A DNA stretch of 64,000 nt from Gordonia spumicola (GCF_009932475.1 NZ_BJOV01000005.1:1426001-1490000), one strand, 5' to 3'. Shown: positions 7,503-17,302, numbered from the stretch's first letter. A program made the numbers and translations. The notes: a model not told the origin generated them from the sequence alone.

Positions 7503-8557
7503 CCGTCTCCATGTCGTGGCGCTCGCCACGAGCAGCCCTGGCCGCCGACGCACTGTTCGGCGAGGGCCCGGCCGCCGCCGATCACACACGGCTGTCGACG
7601 GCGTTGCGCGCCGCCGCCGACAACGCCCACGGGGGCAGGGCGTTCGCAGCCCTGCCGTTCGATCGCGAGCAGACGTCGACGATCGTCACCCCGGTCGGGC
7701 CGCCGTCACCCCGCGCGGAGGCCGTCGTCGCCAGACTCCTCGACGGCGGCCAGTCCTCGCCCGACGACTACCGCGACGGCGTCCGGATGCTGCTCGACGC
7801 GGTCGCCGACGGCGACGTCGCCAAGGCGGTCCTCGCCCGCTACCGCGACCTCGCGTCACCGCAGCCGTGCGATCCCCTCGCCATCGCCGACCGGCTGGGT
7901 CGGACGCACCCGTCGGCGCACGTGTTCGCCCTGCCGGTCGCAGCCGACCGCCATCTCGTCGGCGCCAGTCCCGAGCTGTTGGTCGCCAAGTCGGGACGGG
8001 CGGTGCGGTCGCACCCGCTCGCCGGATCCGCGCGTCGGTCCGCCGAGCCTGCCGTCGACCGGGCGAATGCGGCCGCGCTCCGCGAGTCGGAGAAGGATCG
8101 CCGCGAACACGCGTACGTCGTGGACGCCATCTGCGACGTCCTCGCCCCGTACTGCGTGCGGCTCGACGCGCCCGAACCCGGATTGCTCGGCACGGACAGC
8201 ATGTGGCATCTCGGCACCGAGATCACCGCGGAACTGCGCGACCCCGACGTCCCGGTGAGCGAACTCGTGGCCCATCTGCATCCGACTCCCGCCGTGTGCG
8301 GGACTCCGCGGCTGGCGGCATACGACCTGATCAGCGAGGCGGAACCGTTCGACCGCGGATTCTTCGCCGGCGCCGTGGGCTGGACCGACGCCGCCGGCGA
8401 CGGCGAGTGGGCCGTCAGCATCCGGTGCGGTGAGGTCGCCCCGCACCGGATCCGCGCGTACGCCGGAGCAGGCATCGTCGCGGGCTCCGATCCAGACGCC
8501 GAACTCGCCGAGACGTCCGGAAAGCTGTCGACCTTCCTGGCCGCAGTCACCGCGTGA
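7499..8557 (+). CDS. dhbC: Isochorismate synthase
   Basis: Converts chorismate to isochorismate, the committed step of DHB synthesis. The 352-residue protein has the chorismate-binding fold: DVAKAVLAR with the base Lys about 109, GASPELLV, HPLAGSARR, SEKDRREHAYVVD, the signature HLHPTPAVCG, and AYAGAGIVAGSDPDAELAET near the end. The GTG start at 7499 overlaps the dehydrogenase stop by 4 bases and has GGAGG 9 bases upstream. With the ligase, isochorismatase and dehydrogenase the DHB pathway is complete. Context and length favour a siderophore isochorismate synthase (EntC/DhbC) over MenF or a salicylate synthase. Confidence 0.93.
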   Translation: MTVSMSWRSPRAALAADALFGEGPAAADHTRLSTALRAAADNAHGGRAFAALPFDREQTSTIVTPVGPPSPRAEAVVARLLDGGQSSPDDYRDGVRMLLDAVADGDVAKAVLARYRDLASPQPCDPLAIADRLGRTHPSAHVFALPVAADRHLVGASPELLVAKSGRAVRSHPLAGSARRSAEPAVDRANAAALRESEKDRREHAYVVDAICDVLAPYCVRLDAPEPGLLGTDSMWHLGTEITAELRDPDVPVSELVAHLHPTPAVCGTPRLAAYDLISEAEPFDRGFFAGAVGWTDAAGDGEWAVSIRCGEVAPHRIRAYAGAGIVAGSDPDAELAETSGKLSTFLAAVTA

Positions 8558-8558
8558 C

Positions 8559-8577
8559 TTAGGTTAGACAATACTAT
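8559..8577 (+). promoter_or_regulatory. Iron box (one strong half-site) upstream of the methyltransferase
   Basis: The left half TTAGGTTAG is perfect; the right half is degraded, and 14 of 19 positions match the iron-box consensus. It starts one base after the isochorismate synthase stop in an AT-rich stretch, 53 bases before the methyltransferase ATG. The two better boxes nearby make a functional role likely, though weaker binding is expected. Confidence 0.6.
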
Positions 8578-8629
8578 TAAGATGAATATATTCACTTAAA
8601 TACACGAATTCCTCTCCCTGGAGCCCGCG

Positions 8630-9454
8630 ATGAGCCACAGCACCCAGCCCGACGCCACCGACCTGCCCCTCGCCGATCGCAGAATCGAGGACGTACCGGG
8701 CCACTGGCTGCTCGCACGTCTGGGCAAGCGAGTGCTGCGCCCCGGCGGCGCCGCGATGACCGAGAACATGCTCGACGACGCCGACCTCGCCGACGCCGAC
8801 GTCCTGGAGATCGCACCGGGCCTGGGAAAGACCGCCACGTCGATCCTGGACCGGTCCCCGCGCAGCTACACCGGGATCGAATCGGACCCCGCGGCAGCCG
8901 AACTGACGACGACGGCGATCGACTGCAACGGACGCGTCCTGGAGGGCGACGCAGCGTCGACCGGGCTGGACGCCGAGAGCGTCGACGCCGTCGTCGGCGA
9001 GGCCATGCTCACCATGCAGACCGACAAGCACAAGGCCGAGATCATCGCCGAGGCGTTCCGCGTGATGCGCCCCGGCGGACGGTACGCGATCCACGAGTTG
9101 GCGCTCGAACCCGACACCCTCGACGAGGCGACGACCACCGAGATCCGCCGAGCACTCGCCCGGTCGATCAAGGTGAACGCCCGTCCGCTGACCGAGGCCG
9201 AATGGCGCGCCCTGCTCACCGACGCCGGGTTCGTCGTCGACCGTGTCCGCTTCGCACCGATGGCGCTGCTCGAAGCGCGCCGCATGATCGCCGACGAAGG
9301 CGTCCTTCAGACCCTCCGGATCGCGCGGAACATCATTACCAGCCCGCCGGCACGCCGACGGGTACTCGCCATGCGATCGGTGTTCGTCGAGCACAAGAGC
9401 CACATGGCCGCGATCTCGATCATCGCCGTCAAACCCGATGGTCGGGCGGCCTGA
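8630..9454 (+). CDS. SAM-dependent methyltransferase, probably iron-regulated
   Basis: A class I SAM methyltransferase of 274 residues. Motif I is VLEIAPGLGKTA (about 58-69), followed by the acidic GIESD at strand 2, LEGDAAST for the adenine side, and the post-motif region FRVMRPGGRYAIHEL. The C-terminal third (ALLEARRMIADEGVLQTLRI) is not a general methyltransferase feature and may bind the substrate. ATG 8630 has GGAG 6 bases upstream. A partial iron box lies in its leader, so it is likely expressed under iron limitation with the DHB genes. The substrate is unknown; a siderophore intermediate is possible but not shown. Confidence 0.85.
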   Translation: MSHSTQPDATDLPLADRRIEDVPGHWLLARLGKRVLRPGGAAMTENMLDDADLADADVLEIAPGLGKTATSILDRSPRSYTGIESDPAAAELTTTAIDCNGRVLEGDAASTGLDAESVDAVVGEAMLTMQTDKHKAEIIAEAFRVMRPGGRYAIHELALEPDTLDEATTTEIRRALARSIKVNARPLTEAEWRALLTDAGFVVDRVRFAPMALLEARRMIADEGVLQTLRIARNIITSPPARRRVLAMRSVFVEHKSHMAAISIIAVKPDGRAA

Positions 9455-10624
9455 TCAACGGAGCTGGACCGCCCGCAGCGCGACGTAGAGTTCGGCCGAC
9501 TGGACCGGATCGGTCGTGTCGCGTCCGGTGAGATCGCCGATCTTGCGCAGCCGGTAGCGCACGGTGTTGCGGTGGCAGTACAGGAGTTCGGCGACGGCCG
9601 TCGCCGACCCCGCACACCGATACCAGGCATCGAGCACGGCCAGCATGTCAGCCCGTTCCGCGGGCGGCAGCCGCAGGACCGGCCCGAGTATCTGTTCGGC
9701 GGCCACACCGCTCGCGGCACGGTCGGCGGCGAGCAGATGCGCCACCGGGTCGTCTCCGAACCGGGTCACCCCGACACCCCCGCACCCCACCGCGCTCTGC
9801 GCTTCGGCGAGCGCCGCCACGATCGACATCGGCGACGAGAACACCGCGCTCACTCCGACTCTCCCCCGGGTGAGCCGGGCGAGCCACGTCGCGGTCGCAT
9901 CGACGTCGCGCGCGGCCTGCGCGACGACAAGTCCGATCGCCGAGTCGACCTGCATGTCCCACACCGACTCGACTCCGACCGCCGCGGCGTCCCGGCGGAG
10001 GCCGCCGGGTGTGAGGACGCCGGCGTCGCAGTCGGCGACGATGACCGCGAAGACGCCGGTTTCGGGGAGTCGAAGGCCGCGCATCGCGTCGAGCAGCCGC
10101 GACGGATGAGCCGAGTGGTCGTCGAACACCGACCTGACCAGCCGCGCGGCCCGCATCTCGTCGGCCCTGGTCAGATCGACTTCAGTGTCGTGATACGCCT
10201 GGACCGCGGCGTCGGAGTACGTGTCGACGATCTCCCACAGATCGGCGGCGATCGACCCGAGCTCCACGTCTCCCGGGCCGTCCGCCATCTCGGCGATGCG
10301 GTCCCACAAGGCCCTGCCACCGAGCCGGAACGCGCGGAGCAGCGACGAGATCGGGATCCCCAGCCGTGCCTTCAGCCGACCGGCCTCATGCGCGGGCGTC
10401 AGGTCGAGACGGGACTTGACGGCGAGCGTCTCGACCATGGCGTGCAGATTCGCCACGCAGGAGTCGCGGAGCTGCTCCGCCGTCAGCATCGTCGCTTCGG
10501 CATAGAACGTGTCGGATGCGACTATCGCCGCGATCACCGCGTCGACGACCGAGTCGTCGCCGGATCTGATCTCGGCGGCCACGCGCTCCGCGAGCGTCGG
10601 AGTCGCCTCGACGAGGGAAGTCAT
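9455..10624 (-). CDS. PucR/CdaR-family transcriptional regulator
   Basis: A 389-residue regulator. The N-terminal half is a helical sensor-like region ([38 protein letters not shown]) seen in many actinobacterial PucR-type proteins. The centre resembles a degenerate GGDEF-like domain, and the C-terminus is the PucR helix-turn-helix ([19 protein letters not shown]). The ATG at 10624 is chosen because the frame upstream is the antisense of the aldehyde dehydrogenase. It is divergent from the aldehyde dehydrogenase/GMC pair with a perfect palindrome between them, so it probably controls that pair. The stop abuts the methyltransferase stop on the other strand. Confidence 0.88.
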   Translation of the reverse strand: MTSLVEATPTLAERVAAEIRSGDDSVVDAVIAAIVASDTFYAEATMLTAEQLRDSCVANLHAMVETLAVKSRLDLTPAHEAGRLKARLGIPISSLLRAFRLGGRALWDRIAEMADGPGDVELGSIAADLWEIVDTYSDAAVQAYHDTEVDLTRADEMRAARLVRSVFDDHSAHPSRLLDAMRGLRLPETGVFAVIVADCDAGVLTPGGLRRDAAAVGVESVWDMQVDSAIGLVVAQAARDVDATATWLARLTRGRVGVSAVFSSPMSIVAALAEAQSAVGCGGVGVTRFGDDPVAHLLAADRAASGVAAEQILGPVLRLPPAERADMLAVLDAWYRCAGSATAVAELLYCHRNTVRYRLRKIGDLTGRDTTDPVQSAELYVALRAVQLR

Positions 10625-10658
10625 CGGTCGACCGTAGCAGGAGTTCAGTGACACGCAC

Positions 10659-10694
10659 CACCATCGTTTTGTGCCGAAGCACAAAACGATGGTG
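10659..10694. promoter_or_regulatory. Perfect 16-bp inverted repeat, probable operator
   Basis: The arms CACCATCGTTTTGTGC (10659-10674) and its exact complement (10679-10694) are separated by CGAA. It lies 34 bases from the regulator start and 110 bases from the aldehyde dehydrogenase start. A hairpin terminator is unlikely between divergent genes, so an operator for the PucR-type regulator is the best reading. Confidence 0.7.
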
Positions 10695-10804
10695 CGAGTC
10701 GGCGACACTTGCACATATCCACGGTGCCCCCGCACATGGTCGAATGGGTGACAACGCCGCTGCAGCAGACGACCGCGGCGACCTCTCACGAGACGGAGCT
10801 TCCC

Positions 10805-12517
10805 GTGGCATCCACCACTGACCAGTCCATCGCCGCCGTCGACCAGGCGATCGCCGACCTCACCGCGGGCGAGAGCCGGTGGGGCGCGCTGTCGCTCACC
10901 GAACGCGCCGACCTCTTCGAGCAGGTCCGGGACCTCGTCGTCGCACACGGCGCCGAATGGGTGGACGCCGCGATCTCCATCAAGCGGCTCGATCCGGGCT
11001 CGCCGCTCGTCGGCGAGGAGTGGATGTCGGGCCCGTACGCGTTCGCCGGCGGACTCGGCGTGGTGGCGCAGTCGTTGCGGGCGCTCGCCGCGGGCGACAG
11101 CCCGCTGAAGGGCGCGACGTTCGGCGAGTCGTCGGGCCACACGACGGTGCAGGCCCTGCCCGCGGGCCTCAACGACATGCTGCTGCTGAGCGGATTCTCC
11201 GCACAGGTCTGGCTGCAGAAGGGCATCAGCCGCGACGACGCGATCGCCGCCGCGGGTCTGGCACAGCTCGATCCGACCGTCACCGGAGGCGTCGGAGCCG
11301 TGCTCGGCGCGGGCAACATCATGTCGATCGCCCCGCTCGACACGCTGTACGAGCTCGCCGCCTTCAACCGCGTGGTCGCGTTGAAGCTCAATCCCGTCAC
11401 CGACGCCCTGCTGCCGACGTTCCGCACGGTGTTCGCACCGCTCATCGAGATCGGCGCGGTGCGCATCCTGACCGGCGGGGCGGATGTCGGCAAGCAACTC
11501 GTCGAGCATCCCGGCGTCGCACATGTGCACATGACCGGCAGCGCGGTGACGCACGACGCGATCGTGTGGGGCACCGGCCCCGAGGCCGCCGACCGCAAGA
11601 AGGCCGGCACTCCCCTCCTGTCCGTTCCGGTCACGAGCGAGCTCGGCGGCGTCTCGCCGACGATCGTGCTGCCGGGCAAGTGGTCGAAGGCCGACATCGC
11701 CTTCCAGGCGGCCCACGTCGCCACGCAGCGTCTGCACAACGGCGGATACAACTGCGTTGCGGCGCAATCGGTGATCGTGTCGTCCGACTGGGCGCAGCGC
11801 GAGGAGTTCCTGGCGGCCCTGCGATCGGCGTTCGACACGGCGCCCGCACGTCCGGCCTACTACCCGGGAAGCGACTCCCGGGTCGACGGCGCCGTGCGGA
11901 CCTACCCCGACGCCGAACGGCTCGGCCCGAACGGCGGCCGCGTCCTCGTCGACGGCCTGACCGCGTCGTCCGACGAACCGCTTCTGACCACCGAGTACTT
12001 CGCGCCGGTGCTCGGTGTCGTCGAACTCCCCGGAACCGGAGCCGATTTCGCGCGCGCCGCCGTCGACGCCGCGAACGACGAGTTCGCGGGCACCCTCGGC
12101 ATCAACCTCATCGCTCATCCCACGACGATCGCCGAGCTCGGTTCGACGTTCGACGAGCTGATCGCCGATCTCCGCTACGGCACGATCGCCGTCAACGCGT
12201 GGACCGGTCTCGGATTCCTGACCCCGACCGCGACCTGGGGCGCGTTCCCCGGGCACACGATCGACGACGTGCAGAGCGGCATCGGCGTCGTTCACAACGC
12301 GTGGCTGATCGACCGGCCCGAACGCACCGTGATCCGCGGACCCTTCCGCCCCGCGCCCCGCTCGGTCCTCCACGCCGAATGGGCCCTGTCTCCGAAGCCG
12401 CCGTGGTTCGTGAACAACAAGTCCGCAGCCACGACAGGCCGGCTTCTGGCCCGATTCGCCGGGGCCCCCAGCCTGGCGAAGCTGCCCGCGATCGTCGCCT
12501 CGGCGCTGCGGGGCTGA
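10805..12517 (+). CDS. Aldehyde dehydrogenase family protein
   Basis: A 570-residue protein of the aldehyde dehydrogenase superfamily, longer than the usual 480-500. The probable catalytic Cys is in [10 protein letters not shown] and the general-base Glu in [12 protein letters not shown]; the dinucleotide site is around [12 protein letters not shown] and [10 protein letters not shown]. The spacing is somewhat unlike classical members, so this is a divergent subfamily. GTG 10805 has GGAG 6 bases upstream and was preferred to the longer ATG readings. The GMC oxidoreductase starts 4 bases after its stop, suggesting an alcohol to aldehyde to acid route, probably under the divergent regulator. The substrate is not evident. 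Confidence 0.88.
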   Translation: MASTTDQSIAAVDQAIADLTAGESRWGALSLTERADLFEQVRDLVVAHGAEWVDAAISIKRLDPGSPLVGEEWMSGPYAFAGGLGVVAQSLRALAAGDSPLKGATFGESSGHTTVQALPAGLNDMLLLSGFSAQVWLQKGISRDDAIAAAGLAQLDPTVTGGVGAVLGAGNIMSIAPLDTLYELAAFNRVVALKLNPVTDALLPTFRTVFAPLIEIGAVRILTGGADVGKQLVEHPGVAHVHMTGSAVTHDAIVWGTGPEAADRKKAGTPLLSVPVTSELGGVSPTIVLPGKWSKADIAFQAAHVATQRLHNGGYNCVAAQSVIVSSDWAQREEFLAALRSAFDTAPARPAYYPGSDSRVDGAVRTYPDAERLGPNGGRVLVDGLTASSDEPLLTTEYFAPVLGVVELPGTGADFARAAVDAANDEFAGTLGINLIAHPTTIAELGSTFDELIADLRYGTIAVNAWTGLGFLTPTATWGAFPGHTIDDVQSGIGVVHNAWLIDRPERTVIRGPFRPAPRSVLHAEWALSPKPPWFVNNKSAATTGRLLARFAGAPSLAKLPAIVASALRG

Positions 12518-12521
12518 CCCG

Positions 12522-14099
12522 ATGACGATCCCCACTCAGGCCGAGTACATCGTGGTAGGCGCGGGCTCCTCGGGCGCCGTGGTCGCGGCTCGGCTCGCCG
12601 AGAAGGGCCGATCGGTGGTCCTGCTCGAAGCCGGGCCGGAGAAGAAGGACAAGTTCGCGGCGATCCCGGCGGCGTTCTCGAAGCTGTTCAAGACGGAGAT
12701 GGACTGGAACTACCAGACCGCGGACCAACCCGGCCTGGGCGGACGCAGCATCTACTTTCCACGCGGCAAGCTCGTCGGCGGGTCGTCGTCGATGAACGCG
12801 ATGATGTGGGTGCGGGGTTTCCGCGCCGACTACGACGCGTGGGCACGAGCCGCGGGCGACGGTTGGGGCTACGACAGCGTCCTGGAGTACTTCAAGCGGA
12901 TCGAGGACGTCGAGGGCTCGTCGCATCCCGATCACGGTCGCGGCGGCCCGCTGCACGTGTCGCGTCAGCGGAGCCCCCGAGACGCGACCGCACAGTTCCT
13001 CGCCGCCGTCGAGAAGGCCGGGTACCGACGTGAGCAGGCGAACACCGCGTCGCCCGACGGCTTCACCGAGACGATGGTCAACCAGCATCGCGGCGCCCGA
13101 TGGAGCACATCGGAGGCCTACCTCGATTCGGCCCGGAAGCTGCCGAACCTCACCGTCGTCACCGGAGCCCTCGCCCGCAAGGTGGTGCTCGACGGCGCTC
13201 GGGCCGTCGGCGTCGAAGTCGACCACGGCGGCCGCGTGCAGACGGTCCGCGCGTCGCGCGAAGTGATCCTGTCCGGCGGTGCGATCAACACCCCGCAGCT
13301 GCTGATGCTGTCGGGCGTCGGCGCCGCCGAACACCTGCGCGCGCACGGAGTGGACGTGGTCGTCGACTCCCCCGAAGTGGGGGCGAACCTCTCCGACCAT
13401 CTCGTCTGCCCTGTCGGGTACCGGGTGGCCTCGGGCAGCCTGTTCGACGCCGAGAAGCCTCTGCAACTGATCGACTACCTCGTCCGGCGGCGCGGCATGC
13501 TGACGTCGAACGTCGCGGAGGCCTATGGCTTCATCCGGTCCCGTGCGGAGCTCGAGTCGCCCGATCTCGAACTGATCTTCGCGCCTGCCCCGTTCTACGA
13601 CGAGGGCATCGGCGAACCCGACGGACACGGAGTGGTCGCCGGTCCGATCCTCGTCGCACCGCGCAGTCGCGGCACCGTCACACTGACATCGGGCGATCCG
13701 ACGGCCAGGGTGCTCGTCGACCCGAAGTACCTCTCGGACCCCGACGGGGTCGACCGGGCCGCGATGCTCGCCGGGCTGCGAGCGACGCACACCATCCTGC
13801 ACACCGATCCGATGCGCGGCGTGATCGGCGATCTCGCTCGCCCCCGCCGCGCGGCGTCGACCGTCGACGAGACCCTGGCGATCGCGTTGGAGCAGAACTC
13901 GCACACCCTCTATCACCCGACGGGGACGTGCCGGATGGGTTCGGACTCGGGCAGCGTCGTCGACCCTGAGCTGCGGGTGCGCGGAGTCGACGGCCTGCGC
14001 GTCGCGGACGCGTCGGTGATGCCGACGATCATCCGCGGCCACACTCACGCGCCGTCGATGGTGATCGGTGAGCGGGCCGCGGACCTGATCAGCGCTTGA
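12522..14099 (+). CDS. GMC-family FAD oxidoreductase (choline/alcohol dehydrogenase type)
   Basis: A 525-residue flavoprotein that oxidises alcohols. The Rossmann motif GAGSSG is at 13-18, followed by LLEAGP; the GMC signature [18 protein letters not shown] and the second signature [17 protein letters not shown] are clear. The C-terminal part has [14 protein letters not shown] with the active-site His, and [18 protein letters not shown]. It follows the aldehyde dehydrogenase gene by 4 bases and would supply its aldehyde. Betaine synthesis is one possible role for such a pair, but the aldehyde dehydrogenase is not BetB-like, so the substrate is left open. The 3' end overlaps the convergent SDR gene by 11 bases. 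Confidence 0.93.
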   Translation: MTIPTQAEYIVVGAGSSGAVVAARLAEKGRSVVLLEAGPEKKDKFAAIPAAFSKLFKTEMDWNYQTADQPGLGGRSIYFPRGKLVGGSSSMNAMMWVRGFRADYDAWARAAGDGWGYDSVLEYFKRIEDVEGSSHPDHGRGGPLHVSRQRSPRDATAQFLAAVEKAGYRREQANTASPDGFTETMVNQHRGARWSTSEAYLDSARKLPNLTVVTGALARKVVLDGARAVGVEVDHGGRVQTVRASREVILSGGAINTPQLLMLSGVGAAEHLRAHGVDVVVDSPEVGANLSDHLVCPVGYRVASGSLFDAEKPLQLIDYLVRRRGMLTSNVAEAYGFIRSRAELESPDLELIFAPAPFYDEGIGEPDGHGVVAGPILVAPRSRGTVTLTSGDPTARVLVDPKYLSDPDGVDRAAMLAGLRATHTILHTDPMRGVIGDLARPRRAASTVDETLAIALEQNSHTLYHPTGTCRMGSDSGSVVDPELRVRGVDGLRVADASVMPTIIRGHTHAPSMVIGERAADLISA

Positions 14100-14892
14100 G
14101 GCCGTGCTTGCGGGCGATCACCGAGGACACGATCCCCGCGGGCATGAGTCGCTTGAGCAGGAAGACGATCGGCGCATTCGATCCGACCGCGTAGAACTCG
14201 CGCGGCGGATCGGCCTCGATCGCCTTCACGATCACCTCGGCGACCTTCGCGGGCGGGATGCCGCCGCGCTCGTTCGCGTCGAGGTGCGTGATCATCATGT
14301 CGACGTCCGCCTTGTACGGCGAGTCGTCCGCCGTGTACTTGGTGCGACGTTCACCGATGCCGGTCGCGATCGACCCCGGCTCGACGTGAGCCACCCACAC
14401 GCCGAACGGCGACAGCTCTTGACGCGCCGATGCCGCGAAGCCCTTCAGCGCCGCCTTCGCCGCGACATACGATCCGCGGAAGGCCAGCGGGAAGCTCGCG
14501 AGCATCGATCCGACGGTGATCACACGGCCGTAGCCCCGGGCCCGCATGCCGGGCAGCAGCTTCTGCGTCAGCTGGACCGCGCCGAACACATTGGTCTGGA
14601 ACAGTCGGTCGACGGCGTCGGCGGGCAGTTCCTCCAGAGCGCCCGACTGGCTCTCCCCCGCATTGTGGACGACGATGTCGATGTCACCGACCTCGGCCGC
14701 GCACGCCGCGATCGAGTCCCGGTCGGCGAGGTCGAGGGCGACGTACTCGACGCCCGTCAGCCTCTTGTCGGCCGGGATCGACGCCGGATCGCGCGATGTG
14801 CCGAGGACCCGGTAGCCGCGGGCGGCCAGCAGCCGCGCGACCTCGAGCCCGATGCCCGACGACGCCCCCGTGACCAGCGCCGTGCGCGTCAT
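14089..14892 (-). CDS. Short-chain dehydrogenase/reductase
   Basis: A 267-residue classical SDR with TGASSGIG at 8-15, the basic residue after strand 2 (TSRDP) suggesting NADP preference, NAGES, and the catalytic Ser of VGSML with YVAAK. The C-terminal extension (FYAVGSNAPIVFLLKRLMPAG) contains a hydrophobic segment that may touch the membrane. ATG 14892 overlaps the stop of the flavin dehydrogenase by 4 bases, so the two are coupled and under the divergent TetR regulator. The substrate cannot be named; steroid or lipid ketones are common for such pairs. Confidence 0.9.
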   Translation of the reverse strand: MTRTALVTGASSGIGLEVARLLAARGYRVLGTSRDPASIPADKRLTGVEYVALDLADRDSIAACAAEVGDIDIVVHNAGESQSGALEELPADAVDRLFQTNVFGAVQLTQKLLPGMRARGYGRVITVGSMLASFPLAFRGSYVAAKAALKGFAASARQELSPFGVWVAHVEPGSIATGIGERRTKYTADDSPYKADVDMMITHLDANERGGIPPAKVAEVIVKAIEADPPREFYAVGSNAPIVFLLKRLMPAGIVSSVIARKHGLKR

Positions 14893-16595
14893 GCGGTGAC
14901 CCCCGTCGCGCGCGCCGCGGCCCGACCCGCGGATCGACCGGAGAAGATGCAGCCGCCGAGGAACGTGCCTTCCAGCGCGTTGTACCCGTGGACGCCGCCG
15001 CCGCCGAAGCCCGCGACCTCGCCCGCCGCGTACAGCCCGGGGATCGGCGCCCCGTCGTCGCCGAGCACCCGCGACTGGAGGTCGGTGTTGAGTCCGCCGA
15101 GCGTCTTGCGGGACAAGATGTTCAGGCGGACCGCGATCAGCGGCCCGTGGTCGGGGTCGAGCAGTCGGTGCGGCGGCGCCACGCGGACCAGCTTGTCCCC
15201 CAGGTAGTTCCGCGCACCGCGGATCAGGTGCATCTGGGCGTCCTTGCCGTACTTGTTCGCCACCTCGCGGTCGCGCGCCACGATCTGCTCGCGGAGCCGG
15301 TCGGCGTCCACGGTCCCGCCGCGCGACAGCTTGTTCATCCCCGTCACCAGTTCGTCCAGGGTGTCGGCGACGACGAAGTCGACGCCCTTCTGTTTGAACG
15401 CCTCCACCGGACCCGGCGCGCCCTTGCTCTTGATGCGCCCGAGCGTCAGCTTGAGGTCCTTCTCGGTGATGTCCGGGTTCTGCTCGGAACCCGACAGCGC
15501 GAACTCCTTCTCGATGATGCTCTCGGTCAGCACGAACCACGAATAGTCGTGCCCGCCCTTGAGGATCGCGGCCATCGTCGCGTTCGTGTCGCAGCCGGGG
15601 AAGTTCGGTGCGGGCAGCCGTTCACCGTTCGCGTCGAACCACATCGACGACGGTCCCGGGATGATCCGGATGGCGTGATCGGGCCAGATCGGGTCCCAGT
15701 TGTGGATGCCCTCGGTGTACGCCCAGACGCGGTCACGGTTGACGACGCGGCCGCCCGCCTTCTCGGTGATGGCGAGCATCCGCCCGTCCACGTGCGCGGG
15801 GACGCCCGCGATGATGTGCTCGGGGAACGGGCCGAGACGCTCGGTGGGCCAGTACTGCTTCATGAGGTCGAAGTTGTGGCCGATGCCGCCCGACGTCACC
15901 AGCGTCGCTGCCGCCCGGAACTCGAACTCGCCGACCACGTCGCGGCCGGTCGCGACGCCGCGCTCGGCGTCGGTGTCCTCCAGCACGCCGCCGCGGACTC
16001 CGACGACAGCCCCGTCCTCCACGATCAGATCGTCCACGCGGTGGCGGAACGCGAAGCGGACGAGACCGCGCGACTCGGCCTTCTCGACGGGCTCACGGAA
16101 CACTCGGACGACCTCGGGTCCGGTGCCCCACGTGAGGTGGAAGCGCGGCACCGAGTTCCCGTGACCGTCTGCGACGGTTCCGCCGCGTTCGGCCCACCCG
16201 ACGACGGGTGTGAAGCCCAGACCGAGGTTCTTCAGATAGGCGCGCTTCTCGTGTTCGGCGAAGTCGAGGTAGGCGCGCGCCCACCGCTCCGGCCATTCGT
16301 CCTCGCCGCCGGGGCCGAGTCGATCGAATCCCGCCGATCCCTTCCAGTCCTGCCAGGCCAGTTCGGCCGAGTCCTTGATGCCGAGGCGTCGTTGCTCGGG
16401 CGAGTTGATCAGGAACAGTCCGCCGAGGCTCCAGAACGCCTGTCCACCGAGATTGTTGCGGTTCTCCTGGTCGAGGACGAGGACCTTGCGGCCGGCGAGC
16501 GCGAGCTCGTGCGCCGCGACGAGGCCGGCGAGACCCGCTCCGACGATGATCGCATCGGGGGTGAATCCCGCGATGTCCGTGCTGTTCCGACTCAA
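14889..16595 (-). CDS. FAD-binding dehydrogenase (fumarate reductase/KstD-like flavoprotein family)
   Basis: A flavoprotein of about 568 residues. The N-terminal dinucleotide motif is IIVGAGLAGLVAAHELA and LVLDQE, followed by NNLGGQAFWSLGGLF. The C-terminus has the FAD-contacting GLYAAGEVAGFGGGGVHGYN. It resembles the actinobacterial group I recall as Rv0785, distantly related to 3-ketosteroid 1-dehydrogenases, but key KstD residues cannot be assigned. Two starts are possible: TTG 16595 with AGAGG 6 bases upstream (used here), or ATG 16631, which has no ribosome site and lies within the operator-like palindrome. The SDR gene overlaps its stop. Confidence 0.87.
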   Translation of the reverse strand: MSRNSTDIAGFTPDAIIVGAGLAGLVAAHELALAGRKVLVLDQENRNNLGGQAFWSLGGLFLINSPEQRRLGIKDSAELAWQDWKGSAGFDRLGPGGEDEWPERWARAYLDFAEHEKRAYLKNLGLGFTPVVGWAERGGTVADGHGNSVPRFHLTWGTGPEVVRVFREPVEKAESRGLVRFAFRHRVDDLIVEDGAVVGVRGGVLEDTDAERGVATGRDVVGEFEFRAAATLVTSGGIGHNFDLMKQYWPTERLGPFPEHIIAGVPAHVDGRMLAITEKAGGRVVNRDRVWAYTEGIHNWDPIWPDHAIRIIPGPSSMWFDANGERLPAPNFPGCDTNATMAAILKGGHDYSWFVLTESIIEKEFALSGSEQNPDITEKDLKLTLGRIKSKGAPGPVEAFKQKGVDFVVADTLDELVTGMNKLSRGGTVDADRLREQIVARDREVANKYGKDAQMHLIRGARNYLGDKLVRVAPPHRLLDPDHGPLIAVRLNILSRKTLGGLNTDLQSRVLGDDGAPIPGLYAAGEVAGFGGGGVHGYNALEGTFLGGCIFSGRSAGRAAARATGVTA

Positions 16596-16628
16596 CGTCT
16601 GCCTCTTTCCTCGAGTGACCGTTCCGGC

Positions 16629-16656
16629 CATAACTAGAACATCGGTTCTTGTTATG
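16629..16656. promoter_or_regulatory. Operator-like palindrome between TetR gene and flavin dehydrogenase
   Basis: A 28-base imperfect palindrome with arms CATAACTAGAAC and GTTCTTGTTATG around a 4-base centre (11 of 14 arm positions pair). It lies in the divergent gap and includes the alternative ATG of the flavin dehydrogenase. Size and symmetry fit a TetR-family operator, probably for the adjacent regulator. Confidence 0.7.
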
Positions 16657-16705
16657 AGTATCGTGACATGCGACACGTCACACGTCAATGAATCGGGGAG
16701 TCGGC

Positions 16706-17302
16706 ATGGCGAAAGGTGAGCAGACACGGGCGCGGACTGTCGCGCGGTTTCTCGAAGCCGGTGCGGACGTGTTCGCGGACAGAGGTTTCCACGCTGCGAC
16801 GATGGCCCAGATCTGTGAGCGGGCCGGGCTGTCACGCGGGGCGTTCTACTCCAACTTCGACAGCAAGGAGTCACTGTTCCTCGCCCTGTTCGAACAGCAC
16901 GCAGCGACCCAGCTCGACGCGGTGGCCTCGGCGTTCGAGAACGCACCCGACTTCGACACCGCCGTCTCGACCGCGGTCGGGGCGGCCGTCGCCGACCCCG
17001 ACGCCGAACACCGCTGGTTTCTCATCTCCACGGAGTTCACGATCTACGCCGCCCGGAACGCCGACGCCGCCAGACTGCTCGTCGAGCACGACACCCGGGT
17101 CCGGAGTCGACTGGCGACCACCATCGCGCGTTTCGCGACCGGCGACGCCGCCGCGCAGCCGTCCGAGGACGACCTGGAGGCCGCGCGATTCGCGATCGCG
17201 CTGTACGAGGGCGTCCAACTCGGCGCGCTCGTCGAACGCGACGCCTACCAGGCCCGCCGCACCATGCTGCGCTTCCTGCCGCTCGGCGTGAAGAATTCAT
17301 GA
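16706..17302 (+). CDS. TetR-family transcriptional regulator
   Basis: A 198-residue repressor with the N-terminal TetR helix-turn-helix: RTVARFLEAGADVFADRGFH, ATMAQICERAGLSRGAFYSNF, DSKESLFLALFEQH. The C-terminal ligand domain is the common helical type without a recognisable ligand signature. ATG 16706 is preferred over ATG 16688 because GGGGAG lies 5 bases before it and homologues begin near this point. It is divergent from the flavin dehydrogenase/SDR operon, with a strong palindrome in between, and most likely represses that operon and itself. Confidence 0.92.
   Translation: MAKGEQTRARTVARFLEAGADVFADRGFHAATMAQICERAGLSRGAFYSNFDSKESLFLALFEQHAATQLDAVASAFENAPDFDTAVSTAVGAAVADPDAEHRWFLISTEFTIYAARNADAARLLVEHDTRVRSRLATTIARFATGDAAAQPSEDDLEAARFAIALYEGVQLGALVERDAYQARRTMLRFLPLGVKNS

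Noticed and set aside
10625..12535. Long N-terminal extension of the PucR-type regulator (1026 codons in total)
   Set aside because: The extension is antisense to the aldehyde dehydrogenase, has biased composition, and the conserved regulator starts at ATG 10624.
14889..16595. Calling the flavin dehydrogenase a 3-ketosteroid delta-1-dehydrogenase
   Set aside because: The overall flavoprotein family fits, but the catalytic Tyr/Gly motifs of KstD could not be identified and no steroid genes are adjacent.
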